Assembly: GCF_050699935.1 (NCBI RefSeq)
Contig: NZ_JBOHGB010000013.1
Coordinates: 22,775 to 86,774 of the forward strand
Length of the DNA: 64,000 nucleotides
Source of the DNA: Actinophytocola sp050699935
Lineage (GTDB): Bacteria; Actinomycetota; Actinomycetes; Mycobacteriales; Pseudonocardiaceae
Direction of reading: 5' to 3'
The position numbers and the translations under genes were made by a program. Shown piece by piece: positions 35,301 through 43,745 of the stretch. A model generated the notes under the pieces. That model was not told the DNA's origin and searched no databases. It saw nothing but the letters and a program-made list of their open reading frames with translations. Numbering within the stretch: position 1 is the first letter of the stretch; the number at the start of each line of letters is the position of its first letter.

Positions 35301-37535
35301 ACCGACCCGTCCGACATCGAGCACATCCTGGCCGACGTGGACCTTCGACATGTCCGGATCGCGCTCGACGCGGGCCGGGCGTTCGACACACTCCTGGCGC
35401 TCAACGACGTCGCCTTCGCGACGGTCCGTGCGCTCGCGGCGTCGTTGAGCGCGGGTGGCAGCGTCGGTGTACTCGTCACCGACGGCTTCGCCGGTGCGGT
35501 GCCCCGGCCCGTGACAGGTCTCTACTCCGGACTCGTGCGAAGCCTGGAACGGGAGTTGCCGGACTGCCTGGCGTTCGCCGTGGTGACCGACTCGGCCGAG
35601 ATGTCGGCCGAGCTGGCCGAACTGGGAGCCGAGAGTGGCCGGCACCGGCACCTGCCGGTTGCCTACTTGCGCGGTGGCGCGCGGTACGAGCTGATCCCGC
35701 GTCCGCTGGCGCCGCCCGATCCCTCCGCACCCGTCGGTGTCGATCCCGAACCGGTACTGCTGGCCACCGGAGGTGCGCGCGGGATCACTGCTCGCCTCGT
35801 GCGAGAACTGCTCGCGGGCGCGGCCCCACGCGGCGTCTGGTTGGTCGGCACCGCGCCAGAGCCCGACCTGGACACGCCCGCCGAACTACCGGACAAGCCG
35901 GAAGCCCTGCGCGAGTTGCTGGCCCGTCACCCCGGCGAGAGTCTGGCCGCGCTGAACCAGCGGTACGAGGACGCGGTACGTGCGGCCGAACGGACGACGA
36001 CGATGCTCGAGTTGCGGCGGCGATTCGGCCCTGATCGCGTCCACTACCGTCGCTGCGACGTGCGGGACGCGGCCGCGGTGCACGCCGTCGTGGACGAGAT
36101 TCTGCGGGTGGACGACCGAATCGACGTCGTCGTGCACGGCGCCGGTCTGGTCCGCAGCGCAGCGCTCACCCGCAAGAGTCTCGCCGACTACCGGCTCGTT
36201 CGTGACGTGAAGGTGCTGGGGGACCGCAACCTGCGCGCCGCGCTGGCCACCCGACCGCCTGCGCTCTGGTGCGGGCTCAGCTCCGTCGGCGCCTTCATCG
36301 GGATGCGGGGTGAGGTGGACTACCAGGCGGCCAACGAGTACCTGATGCTGACCGCCGCGGCCGCGCGCGCCGATGGCCGAGACGAACTCGCGCTCGTCTC
36401 CGGGCTGTGGGTGGAGTCCGGGATGGCGTCTGGCTACGCGACCGGGTCGCCGTTCACCAGCGGGCTGGCCGACTTCACGCGGCTGACCGACGAGCAGGGG
36501 GCGCAGTTCTTCCGGGCCGAGCTCGCGGGCCGGACTGCTCTCGACGGGCCGGCATTGGCCTGCGCATGGCTGGGCGAGACGGAATGGCGGACCCTGCACC
36601 GCAACGCTCCCGGCCTACGGGACCGGGCGGGCGAGTCCACACCCCACCGGCCACCGGTGTTTCTCACCGTTCCGCCCCGCCACGACGGCGACGAACGAGC
36701 CTGGCTCTGCCGACTGGACCTGGACGAGCATCCATGGCTCCTGGATCACCTGGTGGACGACCGGCCGACCGTGCCGGCGGCCGTGATGCTGCAAATCGCA
36801 GCGGAGGCCGCCGTGGCCCTGGCGCCGGGGCTGCTCCCGGTCCGCTTCACGGACATGGTGTTGTCGTCGTTCATCCGTGCGCTCCGTTCCCACTGGCCCC
36901 GCAGCGTCGCGGTGGTCGCGACCCGGGTCGGGGATGCGGTGCACGTGCGACTGAGCAGCCCGCCGGCTGGACCGGTGCCGTCCCGGGAGCACGCGCGGAT
37001 GACCGTGAGGCTCGCACCCGCGCCCGACGCCGTTGCCCCGGTTGGCGATCCACGTCCGACGGGCGTAGCGGTGCGAGACGTCTACCAACTCGACGGCTCG
37101 TTGCGGCTGCGCGGCGTTTTCGCGGGCCTGCACGATGTCCGACTGCACGATGAAGGTGGCTCCGCACTGTTCACACTTCCCGCCGATGGTGGCCGTTTCG
37201 ACGAATTCATGGTGCCGAGCGTGACCATTGATGCGCTACTGCGCACATCGGTGCTCGACGGCGGGAACGACGGAAAGATCACACTGAAAGTGCCGACCGA
37301 GCTTCGCGCGGTCGAGATCCACCTGGCGGGAAACGATCGGGAATGGGGAAGTCGGAGTACGGCGCCAATCGTGTTGCGACACCATCCCGGCGCTGAAGGT
37401 GAAACCGGAAGCTGTGTGGCGACCGCGTCGGACGGCACGATGCTGATCCGAATCGACGGTATTTCGTCCGTTGCCCGGGAAACCTATGACGTCGCATCCG
37501 CGGCATGGCTGACAACGATGGCGGCGTCGTCATGA
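32355..37535 (+). CDS. PUFA/enediyne-like polyketide synthase: Rossmann-like, KS, CLF-like, KR, DH
   Basis: The 1,726-residue protein begins with a degenerate Rossmann/SDR-like segment (1-165). KS follows (182-610), with active cysteine in DTACSSSL and histidines in HATGTPAGD and NKSVVGHPG. The CLF-like second KS (624-900) has FDAGLDSFN where the cysteine should be. The KR (1130-1420) has TGGARGIT, then a Ser and YQAANEY, and the hotdog dehydratase-like domain starts near 1459 (HPWLLDH). It has no AT or ACP of its own; these are on the preceding gene, whose stop overlaps its ATG. The order KS-CLF-KR-DH is close to Pfa-type and enediyne synthases but is arranged differently. It probably makes an acyl starter for the NRPS. 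Confidence 0.85.
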   Translation: MSEDTLAVVGIAGSLATSVADALAAVGKQVLRASPGEEIQAGVTSVHVADPVGYPLPEIHRHLVGRPDIPAVIVADTRTEAPGDWPPHGGPAVLRAAVERLSEAIRLNAVAVIGPQDRAVSDAVGAAVAFLTSASATPVRGQCLVVDASLAAPTPVDRVLDRVPAGEHRNIAERSTVDERADPDAVVVVGMGLALPHASSPEDLWQLLHSERTVFGEPQGRIDIDNVWSPDPTDPDRTYSRVSGFMPADDAPPSDDFAVMWLRHSITQAMAPVRTGESDRHLFAVGLTADGSQHLEQSLVVRQVRRLLGETDPGATRDLLRELYPLATDDPERMLPYRIARRAAADLPADTEIVVLDTACSSSLYSIDIGARALRAGEADVAVCGGAFVVGIQNLVLFSKLRGLSRSGVVRPLDSGADGVLFTDGAAVLVLKTAARASADGDTVLGYVAGFGGSSDGRGKAIYAPNPVGQRLALHRAWEAAGIGPADIDWLIAHATGTPAGDRTELSVLLERAESGRAWTVSSNKSVVGHPGWAAGAVSAIHALLALRHGVIPAQRHFTQLPGGLDDSALSVPTRDVAWPAGERARIVGVSAMGFGGTNGHLLLTDISPVPPARTEPAVPPGTDPVVVAGWAAHLPDDPDHEQVRRWLRGGPAEWSARFGADYSVPAPMDLRLAPSAIAAMDRSQVIAVRCADDLAGDWFGDSDVAVRSGVFVGHSGPTTAAVLHDTRAYLDDLAARAEGRIERFAERVATPVRHATPAATEDSYPGLMPNIIPARVAQRLNLNGPNMAFDAGLDSFNSALVTAARSLRDDEIDVAFVIGVAAAAAQVAPRDGREPAEGALGVVLTRRSTARELPLTELAVVEVDRSRARPVKRRAGGDRVHHGAEGAVELLRTLHGEPGRTVLHTQEDNHTASVVVTVPDPAGDATGGDLRDQLERHVLELVPTPALPARAALPAIPADCVVVTDDPTAFGTQTGLVLGPDTDPSDIEHILADVDLRHVRIALDAGRAFDTLLALNDVAFATVRALAASLSAGGSVGVLVTDGFAGAVPRPVTGLYSGLVRSLERELPDCLAFAVVTDSAEMSAELAELGAESGRHRHLPVAYLRGGARYELIPRPLAPPDPSAPVGVDPEPVLLATGGARGITARLVRELLAGAAPRGVWLVGTAPEPDLDTPAELPDKPEALRELLARHPGESLAALNQRYEDAVRAAERTTTMLELRRRFGPDRVHYRRCDVRDAAAVHAVVDEILRVDDRIDVVVHGAGLVRSAALTRKSLADYRLVRDVKVLGDRNLRAALATRPPALWCGLSSVGAFIGMRGEVDYQAANEYLMLTAAAARADGRDELALVSGLWVESGMASGYATGSPFTSGLADFTRLTDEQGAQFFRAELAGRTALDGPALACAWLGETEWRTLHRNAPGLRDRAGESTPHRPPVFLTVPPRHDGDERAWLCRLDLDEHPWLLDHLVDDRPTVPAAVMLQIAAEAAVALAPGLLPVRFTDMVLSSFIRALRSHWPRSVAVVATRVGDAVHVRLSSPPAGPVPSREHARMTVRLAPAPDAVAPVGDPRPTGVAVRDVYQLDGSLRLRGVFAGLHDVRLHDEGGSALFTLPADGGRFDEFMVPSVTIDALLRTSVLDGGNDGKITLKVPTELRAVEIHLAGNDREWGSRSTAPIVLRHHPGAEGETGSCVATASDGTMLIRIDGISSVARETYDVASAAWLTTMAASS

Positions 37536-37561
37536 CACCGTCGCGAAATAGGGAGCAACGC

Positions 37562-39139
37562 ATGGCGACCGAAGCCGCCCCTGGATCCTCGTTGGACGAG
37601 GCCACGTCGACGGCCCGGAGGTCCGTGCGTTGGTGGACGCTCGGCGTGGCGTGCGTCGCGACCTTCATGCTGATGCTCGACGTGACAGTGGTCAACGTCG
37701 CGCTCCCGGACATCCGCGTGGACCTGCGCGCCAACCTCTCCGCCCAGCAATGGGTGATCGACGCGTACACCCTCGCCCTCGCCGCGTTCCTGCTGACCGG
37801 CGGCTCGCTGGCGGACCGACTCGGCCGGAAGCGCGTGTTCAGTGCCGGGCTCGTGATCTTCACCATCGCGTCCGTGGTCGCCGGTGCGGCACAGGGCATG
37901 GTCATGCTCAACGTCGCACGCGGCGTCCAGGGCATCGGTGCGGCCGTGCTGTTCGCCGTGGCGCCGGCGTTGATCGCGCAGGAGTTCACCGGCAAGGAAC
38001 GCGGGCAGGCGTTCGGCATCTTCGGTGCGGTCACCGGCCTCGCGCTGGCGTTCGGACCGGCGCTCGGTGGTCTGCTGACCGAGGCCGACTGGCGCTGGAT
38101 CTTCCTGGTCAACCTTCCGGTCGGCGTGGTGCTCCTGGTGCTCAGCATGTCGCGACTGCGGGAGATGCGGCCGGGTGCCTCGGCGGGCGTGGACTGGCCC
38201 GGTCTGGCTGTGTTCAGCGCGGCCTTGGTCCTGCTCGTCCTCGGGTTCCTCCGTGGCGGGACGTTCGGCTGGACCAGCACCGCGGTGCTGTCCATGCTCG
38301 TCGCCGGCGGGCTGCTGCTCGTGGTCTTCGCCATCATCGAGGCCCGGCGCCGTGACGCGGCCATGCTCGATCTGAGCCTGTTCCGGAACCGGACGTTCGT
38401 CGGCCTGTCGGCGGCGACCTTCCTGTCCAACGCCACCAGCCTCGCCGCGATCTTCTTGGAGGTCTCCTACCTCCAGAACGTGCTCGGCTACTCGGCGCTC
38501 GAGGCGGGGTTGCGGCTGCTGCCGCTGACGCTCGTGCTGTTCGTGGTCGCCGCGGCGACCGGCGGAGTCGTGACCCGGTTCCCACCCGGCATGTTGCTGG
38601 GCACGTCCATCCTGTTCATCGCCGTCGGCATGGGCCTGATCGCGACGGTTTCCCCGGACGACTCGTGGCTCGCCCTGCTGCCGAGCATGATCGTGATGGG
38701 CATCGGGATGGGCATGTTCAACCCACCCCGGTCCACGGTGACCGTCGGCGTCGTGGAACCCGCGAAGGCCGGCATGGCCACGGGTATCGGCGAGACCTTC
38801 CAGCAGGTCGGTGTGGCGTTCGGCGTCGCGGCCTTCGGTGCCCTGTTCCAGTCCAGGGTGGTGACCAACGTCGATGCCTCTCCGCTCGCGGCCGACCTGG
38901 CCGGTCCCGGAGACAGCCGGGAAGTCGGCCACGCGATCGCGTCCGGGGCCGGCAACGAACTGCCCGCCGGAGCGTTCCCGGACACCAGCGGGCAGGTCGC
39001 CGACGCTGCTCGCGCCGTGTTCGTGGATTCGTTCGGCTCCGTTATGCTGGTTTGTGCCGTTGTCTGCGCGGTGGGCGCGTTGATCGCCTACGGTCTGATT
39101 CGCAGAGCTGACCTCCACGAGTCGGCGTTGAGCGAGTGA
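37562..39139 (+). CDS. MFS drug exporter, DHA2 (14-TMS, EmrB/QacA) family
   Basis: The protein has about 14 hydrophobic helices, with the family signatures LDVTVVNVALP in helix 1, GSLADRLGRKR in the loop after helix 2 and the motif-C-like GPALGGLL in helix 5. Members export drugs and natural products using the proton gradient. The ATG at 37562 has an AGGGAG site; earlier in-frame ATGs at 37532 (ATGA overlap with the PKS) and 37505 are alternatives. It ends the operon that begins with the NRPS, so it is a candidate for product export and self-protection. There is no adjacent TetR gene. Regulation would come from the operon promoter. Confidence 0.92.
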   Translation: MATEAAPGSSLDEATSTARRSVRWWTLGVACVATFMLMLDVTVVNVALPDIRVDLRANLSAQQWVIDAYTLALAAFLLTGGSLADRLGRKRVFSAGLVIFTIASVVAGAAQGMVMLNVARGVQGIGAAVLFAVAPALIAQEFTGKERGQAFGIFGAVTGLALAFGPALGGLLTEADWRWIFLVNLPVGVVLLVLSMSRLREMRPGASAGVDWPGLAVFSAALVLLVLGFLRGGTFGWTSTAVLSMLVAGGLLLVVFAIIEARRRDAAMLDLSLFRNRTFVGLSAATFLSNATSLAAIFLEVSYLQNVLGYSALEAGLRLLPLTLVLFVVAAATGGVVTRFPPGMLLGTSILFIAVGMGLIATVSPDDSWLALLPSMIVMGIGMGMFNPPRSTVTVGVVEPAKAGMATGIGETFQQVGVAFGVAAFGALFQSRVVTNVDASPLAADLAGPGDSREVGHAIASGAGNELPAGAFPDTSGQVADAARAVFVDSFGSVMLVCAVVCAVGALIAYGLIRRADLHESALSE

Positions 39140-39181
39140 TGCGGTTTCCAGGGTTTTTATTCACGTTGACGAGCCGGACGA

Positions 39182-39757
39182 TTGTCGGCGGTGAGGAGTG
39201 ACCACCTTTTGGACATCCTGATGATTTCTGGGAGTCTGCGAGCTTCCTCGAACAACTCGGCGTTGCTGCGTACGGCTCGAACACTCATGCCGGACGGGTT
39301 CCACGGCGTCCATTACGACGGTATGGCCGAGTTGCCTCATTTCAATCCGGACGATGATCTCGATCCGTTGCCTGCCTCCGTCGTCGATCTGCGCACTCGC
39401 ATCACCGAATCCGCGGCTCTGCTCATCTGTACACCCGAGTACGCCGGCGCCTTGCCCGGATCGTTCAAGAACCTGCTGGACTGGACCGTCGGCGGCATCG
39501 AGATCGGGGACAAGCCGACCGCCTGGATCAACGTGTCGGCCAACTCGACCAAAGCGGCCAATGCATACGCCTCGTTGCGGTTGGTGCTCCGATACACCGG
39601 CGCGACGATCGTCGACAAGGCGTGCGTCCACTTGCCTGTGGTGCCGTCCATGGTGGACGCGCGGGGACTGATCGACGACGACTGGGTCCGCGACGGAGTC
39701 GCACGATCCCTGGCTGCGCTCGTGGCGCACGTGGCGAGTGCCGCGACGATCGGGTGA
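39182..39757 (+). CDS. NADPH-dependent FMN reductase (flavodoxin-like)
   Basis: The protein of about 190 residues has the flavodoxin-like FMN-reductase pattern. ISGSLRASSNNSALL near the N-terminus is the phosphate-binding loop, and TPEYAGALPGSFKNLLDW is the hallmark PEY-N segment of NAD(P)H:FMN oxidoreductases. These enzymes deliver reduced FMN to two-component monooxygenases. The luciferase-like domain in the NRPS needs reduced flavin, so supply to that domain is a reasonable inference. The start is uncertain: TTG at 39182 or GTG at 39191 are available and no strong ribosome site is seen. It follows the MFS gene by about 40 bases and is convergent with the methyltransferase across a hairpin. 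Confidence 0.85.
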   Translation: MSAVRSDHLLDILMISGSLRASSNNSALLRTARTLMPDGFHGVHYDGMAELPHFNPDDDLDPLPASVVDLRTRITESAALLICTPEYAGALPGSFKNLLDWTVGGIEIGDKPTAWINVSANSTKAANAYASLRLVLRYTGATIVDKACVHLPVVPSMVDARGLIDDDWVRDGVARSLAALVAHVASAATIG

Positions 39758-39849
39758 CGGCGCGTGTCAATCCATGGACGCACCACGCGATCGACCGGAA
39801 CATGCGGGCGTCGACCCACGATTAGCGGTGGGTCGGCGCGTCGACGAGT

Positions 39850-39896
39850 GTTGTCGCGGGGCGGAGTGGGGGGAGGTTCTCCGCGCCCGCGACAAC
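39850..39896. terminator. Bidirectional hairpin between convergent genes
   Basis: An 11-base perfect outer stem (GTTGTCGCGGG with its complement) continues with a slightly bulged inner stem around a short loop. It lies between the FMN reductase and the minus-strand methyltransferase and would terminate both transcripts. Confidence 0.7.
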
Positions 39897-39912
39897 CAAG
39901 GACCCTTCTGCG

Positions 39913-40650
39913 TCACTGGCAGTTCGGGTCGTCACAGCCGGCGTCAGTGGACGCCGGGACCTTCTGCAGAGCCGCTGTGCCCGCACTTGCGCCGTTCTTG
40001 GGTCGGACTGCCCTGCCGATCGCCATCGCTTCGATGAACTCCCAGGCACCCGGCATCTTGGTCTCCTGGAGGTCCGCGATCTCCAGTGAAGATGCTCGCA
40101 GCGTTTGGAGAGTGGGCCGGTTGCAGTGGCACTCGTTGCCGAACCAGTACCAGCCCTTCTGGATGATGTCCTGCTTGCGTGCCACACGAGGGTCGTTGTT
40201 ACGCACATGTTCGAGGAAGAGGTACTGGCCGCCCGGCTTGAGTACGCGCTCGATCTCCCTGAGCACGACATCGGGATCGGGAACGGTGCACAGGATCATC
40301 GCCGCGGCCACCGTGTCGAAGCTGGCGTCGGGGAAGGGCAGCTTCTCCGCTCCCGCGACCGTCAACTGGACCGGCTTGGGATGGTCGCGGACCTTCTCCT
40401 CCAGCTTGACGACCATGTGCGGGTAGGGCTCGGTCAGAATGAGCTCCGTGATCGCGTCCGGGTAGTGCGGCAGGTTCAGACCGGTGCCGGTGCCGAGCTC
40501 GACAGTGCGGCCGTACGCCGGCCTCAGCATTTCCGCTCGCTTCTCGGACAGACCGTACTTCTCTACCTTCGCCAGGAACCTGTCGTACATTCCCGCGAAG
40601 ACGTACTTGCCCCAAGTGGCGTTGTACGCCTTCTTCAGTAGATTCGCCAT
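39913..40650 (-). CDS. Class I SAM-dependent methyltransferase
   Basis: The 245-residue protein has the Rossmann methyltransferase motifs: VELGTGTGLNLPHYP (motif I), ILTEPYPHM (motif II acidic end), LPFPDASFDTVAA and RVLKPGGQYLFLEHVR. The C-terminal part contains a Trp-rich region and ends in several cysteines (GCDDPNCQ). It resembles the UbiE/Methyltransf_11 group. The ATG at 40650 has GGGAG seven bases upstream. It is transcribed alone from the redox-type promoter at 40855-40885, pointing to a shared regulon with the NRPS genes, and would modify the product or an intermediate. A small-molecule O-, N- or S-target cannot be chosen from sequence. Confidence 0.88.
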   Translation of the reverse strand: MANLLKKAYNATWGKYVFAGMYDRFLAKVEKYGLSEKRAEMLRPAYGRTVELGTGTGLNLPHYPDAITELILTEPYPHMVVKLEEKVRDHPKPVQLTVAGAEKLPFPDASFDTVAAAMILCTVPDPDVVLREIERVLKPGGQYLFLEHVRNNDPRVARKQDIIQKGWYWFGNECHCNRPTLQTLRASSLEIADLQETKMPGAWEFIEAMAIGRAVRPKNGASAGTAALQKVPASTDAGCDDPNCQ

Positions 40651-40854
40651 GCTGTTCTCCCAGTAAGACGGACTGCCTGGTATGTCCAACTTCCCCGGCG
40701 GGTATCACGTGGCTGCGGGGTTGGATGCGAAGGTTGTCGCGCCGCCGTTCGGCTCATCGAAGTCGTCTGATCGGTGTCATCCTTTCGGCTTGGCGCGTCG
40801 TATCTCCAGTTGGTGCGCGTGAGCGTCTTCTCTCGGGTGTCGCAACCGATGGAG

Positions 40855-40885
40855 AGTGTTCTCGTTGAAGCAGACTTCAAGTCAA
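40855..40885 (-). promoter_or_regulatory. Redox-type MerR/SoxR-like promoter of the methyltransferase
   Basis: Read on the minus strand it has TTGACT (40885-40880), a 19-base spacer and AACACT (40860-40855). The spacer holds a clean dyad, TTGAAG-TCTG-CTTCAA. The spacer core is nearly identical to the site before the Cys NRPS. The leader to the methyltransferase ATG is about 200 bases, with no gene seen in it. Confidence 0.78.
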
Positions 40886-41395
40886 CCCTGAAGATTGACG
40901 ATTTGACACCGAATGCAGCCGGTCGACCGCGTGCGCTGCCCGTTTGTGCAGGCGACGAAATTTCGTTGGGTCGTGAACCAGATGATCCAACTGTCCGAAA
41001 TGACCAAGTTTCTGGTGGCGTATGTCCGGAGGATCGCGGTGTTGTGTTGTCATTCAACTGGAGCAATCCATGTACGCTCCGGAGTCGCGGCGGGTGGAAT
41101 CAACGCGGACGCTATTCCATCTCAGTGGTTTTGTTGCGACTCGATTGCGTCGACCCCTCACGCGCCATAATGTCGATCACCTGCTGACGGGGGTATCGCA
41201 GGTCCAAGCATTCTGGTGTATGGCAGGCGCGCAGTGCCAGAGGTGCTACCAGTACGGCTAATCGTGTGATCGCGCAATGCTGACCGTGTGTTGGCGATTG
41301 CAGTTTGCAGAATCCGGTAATTCGAGCCGCCACCTCTTGCCGGGTGGGCGGTGGTACGCGCCTGCGTACACCACTGAGGGAAGGGGCGAACGATC
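40886..41395. other. Intergenic region with an operator-like palindrome before the permease operon
   Basis: No convincing gene lies in this half-kilobase. Close to its right end a short perfect palindrome, GTACGC-gcct-GCGTAC (41354-41369), with flanking GTG and CAC, sits 27 bases before the permease ATG and could be an operator. A GGGAAGGGG ribosome site follows at 41378-41386. The stretch is less GC-rich around 40900-41300, as expected for a regulatory region. Confidence 0.45.
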
Positions 41396-42898
41396 ATGCC
41401 AGGAACAGGTGGCGAGGCGGCTATAGCGGCCGGGCCGGAATCGTCGAGCGCGCCGGGATCCGGTACCGCCTCAGGCAGCGACTCGTTGTTCCCAGGGGCT
41501 AGCCGGCTGCCGGTCAGGGCGTCCTGGTGGGTCGCGGTTCTCGTGGCCACCGGCGCGTCGCTCATGGTGGTCGTGTCGTTACGAGAGATGGCCGTCGAGC
41601 TCGGCAACGTCTCGATCTTGGTGTGGGTCGTCACCGCGGCGGTCGGCGGGCTTCAATGCCTGCTGATCGCCGAGCTCGCGTCCCGGTTCCCGCGCCGGGC
41701 CGGTGGCACGGCCCAGTTCGCCTATCGGGCGACGCCGCAGGGATCACGGTCGCTCGGCGCGCTGTCCTCGTGGTGCTACTGGTTCGCCTGGACGCCGGGC
41801 ATCGCCATCAACCTGATCCTGGCAGCGACCTACCTGAGCGACACGTTCTGGCCGAGCGTCGATCCGATCGTGCTGGCCGGCCTGATCGGTGCCGTCCTGT
41901 ACGTCATCACCGCGATGGGCCTGAAGCTCACGACCGTGATCTACACGGTACTGGCCACGGTGGCCGCGCTCGTGATCCTGATCTTGATCAGCGCTCCGGT
42001 GTTCCAACCGGAGACCTTCGACTCGTCGGCGATTGTCCCGATGGAGATACCGGAGGGCGGGCCGCAAGGCGGGTCGGACGTGTTCGCGGCCATCCTCAAG
42101 TGGGGCTTCATCGCGACCTGGGCAGCGTACGCCGCGGAGATGGCATCGACCATCTGTGCCGAGATCACGCGTCCGGAGCGCTACATGAAGCGGGTCATGT
42201 CGATGTCGGCGATCATTACCTTCATCGCGTTCTCCGCCGTACCGATCGCGCTGTTCGGTCTCGTCGGCGTCGAGGGGGTACAGAACGAGCCGTTCAGTGT
42301 CTTCGCCAATGCCGGTGGTGTCGTGCTCGGTCCGACAGGCGAGCTCATCGTCGGGCTTGGCCTGGCCGCGGTGTTGATCATCGGGGCGGAGACCTTCATC
42401 ATCGGATCCTCTCGCACGATCTACCAGATGGCGCGTGATCGCCATCTGCCGAAGATCTTCGGCAAGGTCAACAAGCGTGGGACGCCAGTGGGGTCGATCG
42501 CCTGGGACGCACTCGTCATCGGTGTCATGCTGGCGGTGTTCGGCACCGACGTGGTGCAGCTGGTTGCCGCGGCCACGGTCGGCTACACCTTGGTGTTCAT
42601 CATGATGCCGATCGCCTACCTGAGGCTGCGCCGCCATCGCGGTGGCAGGCATGGCAGCTTCCGGCTGGGTAAACCGTTCGCCGTCGTCGCCGCCCTGCTC
42701 ACGCTCTACAACGCCGTGCTGTTGGTGTTCGGTGGACCTCAGTGGGGCCTCACGGTGATGGTGGTCGGATTCGGGGTCAGCTTTCTCATCGTGCCGATCT
42801 CGTTCCTCACCAACCGGTTCCAGCGGGCCGATATCGACATTCCCGAACAGGGAGCGTCGCCGCAGCTGCCCGTCAGCCAGTCAGGATCCGGGCGATGA
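41396..42898 (+). CDS. APC-family amino acid permease
   Basis: The 500-residue protein has about 12 hydrophobic helices after a Ser/Gly/Ala-rich cytoplasmic N-terminus of 40 residues. The helix 1 break (VATGASLMVVVSLREMAVELG), the Glu/Ala-rich helix 6 (GFIATWAAYAAEMASTIC) and the loop AEITRPERYMKR fit the amino acid-polyamine-organocation superfamily. Its ATG has a strong GGGAAGGGG site. Its stop overlaps the MerB-like start (ATGA), so the two are co-expressed. Import of a precursor amino acid or export of a metabolite are both possible. It has no metal-binding cysteine cluster and is not a MerT-type mercury importer. Confidence 0.87.
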   Translation: MPGTGGEAAIAAGPESSSAPGSGTASGSDSLFPGASRLPVRASWWVAVLVATGASLMVVVSLREMAVELGNVSILVWVVTAAVGGLQCLLIAELASRFPRRAGGTAQFAYRATPQGSRSLGALSSWCYWFAWTPGIAINLILAATYLSDTFWPSVDPIVLAGLIGAVLYVITAMGLKLTTVIYTVLATVAALVILILISAPVFQPETFDSSAIVPMEIPEGGPQGGSDVFAAILKWGFIATWAAYAAEMASTICAEITRPERYMKRVMSMSAIITFIAFSAVPIALFGLVGVEGVQNEPFSVFANAGGVVLGPTGELIVGLGLAAVLIIGAETFIIGSSRTIYQMARDRHLPKIFGKVNKRGTPVGSIAWDALVIGVMLAVFGTDVVQLVAAATVGYTLVFIMMPIAYLRLRRHRGGRHGSFRLGKPFAVVAALLTLYNAVLLVFGGPQWGLTVMVVGFGVSFLIVPISFLTNRFQRADIDIPEQGASPQLPVSQSGSGR

Positions 42899-43602
42899 CG
42901 TCGCCGATCAGGACGTTCGGCGACGTCCTGCCCAGCACGATCGACGCGCTTGCACGAGGTGGCATCGCGGCGAGCCAGGCGAAACTGGCTCCCGCGGACC
43001 GACTCTTCCACAGAGAACTGCTCCGGCTGTTCCTCCACGGGGGACAGCCACCGAGCTCGACCGACCTTCGGCTGCTCGCGGCGCGCCTCGGCGTCGCCCC
43101 GGAGGACGCGATGGCGACGCTGGCCGAAGCGGACCTCGCTCACCTCGACCAGGAGACGAACACGATCGCTGTGGCGTACCCACTGTCGGGACGGCCATCG
43201 CCACATCGTGTGATCATGAGCGATGGCACGACGTTGACCGCGATGTGCGCCGTGGACGCGTTGGGAATCCCACTGATGACCCGCCGGTCCGCGACGATCG
43301 AGTCGGTGGACCCGGTCACCGGCGACGAGATACGCGTCCGGTGGGAGCAGGGGACGTGGACGTGGCAGCCGACGACGGCCGTTGTGGTTCTCGCGGCCGC
43401 GGGATGCGACGGGCCGATCGCGGATGCCTGCAACCACACGGCGTTCCACCTCAACGCGGAGTTCGCGCAGGAGTTCCTGTCCAGACGACCGGACTACACG
43501 GGACGGGTGCTGAGCCAGCGAGAGGCAACCGACGTGGCCGAACAGGAGTTCGGTCCGTTGCTCGGAGTCGGTACGTCACACGAAACCAAGCCGCGCGCAT
43601 GA
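42895..43602 (+). CDS. merB: MerB-like organomercurial (alkylmercury) lyase
   Basis: The 235-residue protein has an N-terminal winged-helix-like part and a C-terminal catalytic part with all three MerB residues in place: Cys118 and Asp121 in TAMCAVDALGIP, and Cys179 in DACNHTAFHL. The following GRVLSQREATDVAEQEFGPL is the usual family end. MerB protonolyses carbon-mercury bonds and releases Hg(II). Classical operons pair it with mercuric reductase MerA, which is not present here. It is coupled to the permease and followed by a MerR gene. In this biosynthetic setting it may protect against organometals, or may have been recruited for another C-metal or C-S reaction; the second idea is speculative. 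Confidence 0.82.
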   Translation: MTSPIRTFGDVLPSTIDALARGGIAASQAKLAPADRLFHRELLRLFLHGGQPPSSTDLRLLAARLGVAPEDAMATLAEADLAHLDQETNTIAVAYPLSGRPSPHRVIMSDGTTLTAMCAVDALGIPLMTRRSATIESVDPVTGDEIRVRWEQGTWTWQPTTAVVVLAAAGCDGPIADACNHTAFHLNAEFAQEFLSRRPDYTGRVLSQREATDVAEQEFGPLLGVGTSHETKPRA

Positions 43603-43745
43603 GGTGGTCGGGAGGGCGAGTACATCGACGTGGACGTCGAAAGCCCGTACAAGTCCGACCACTACCGCCACTGAACGCGGTGTCGGCGGGAACATGCGCC
43701 GGTGCTATACCGTTGCCCCAGGAAGTTCGCCCACCTGGAGGTCTC

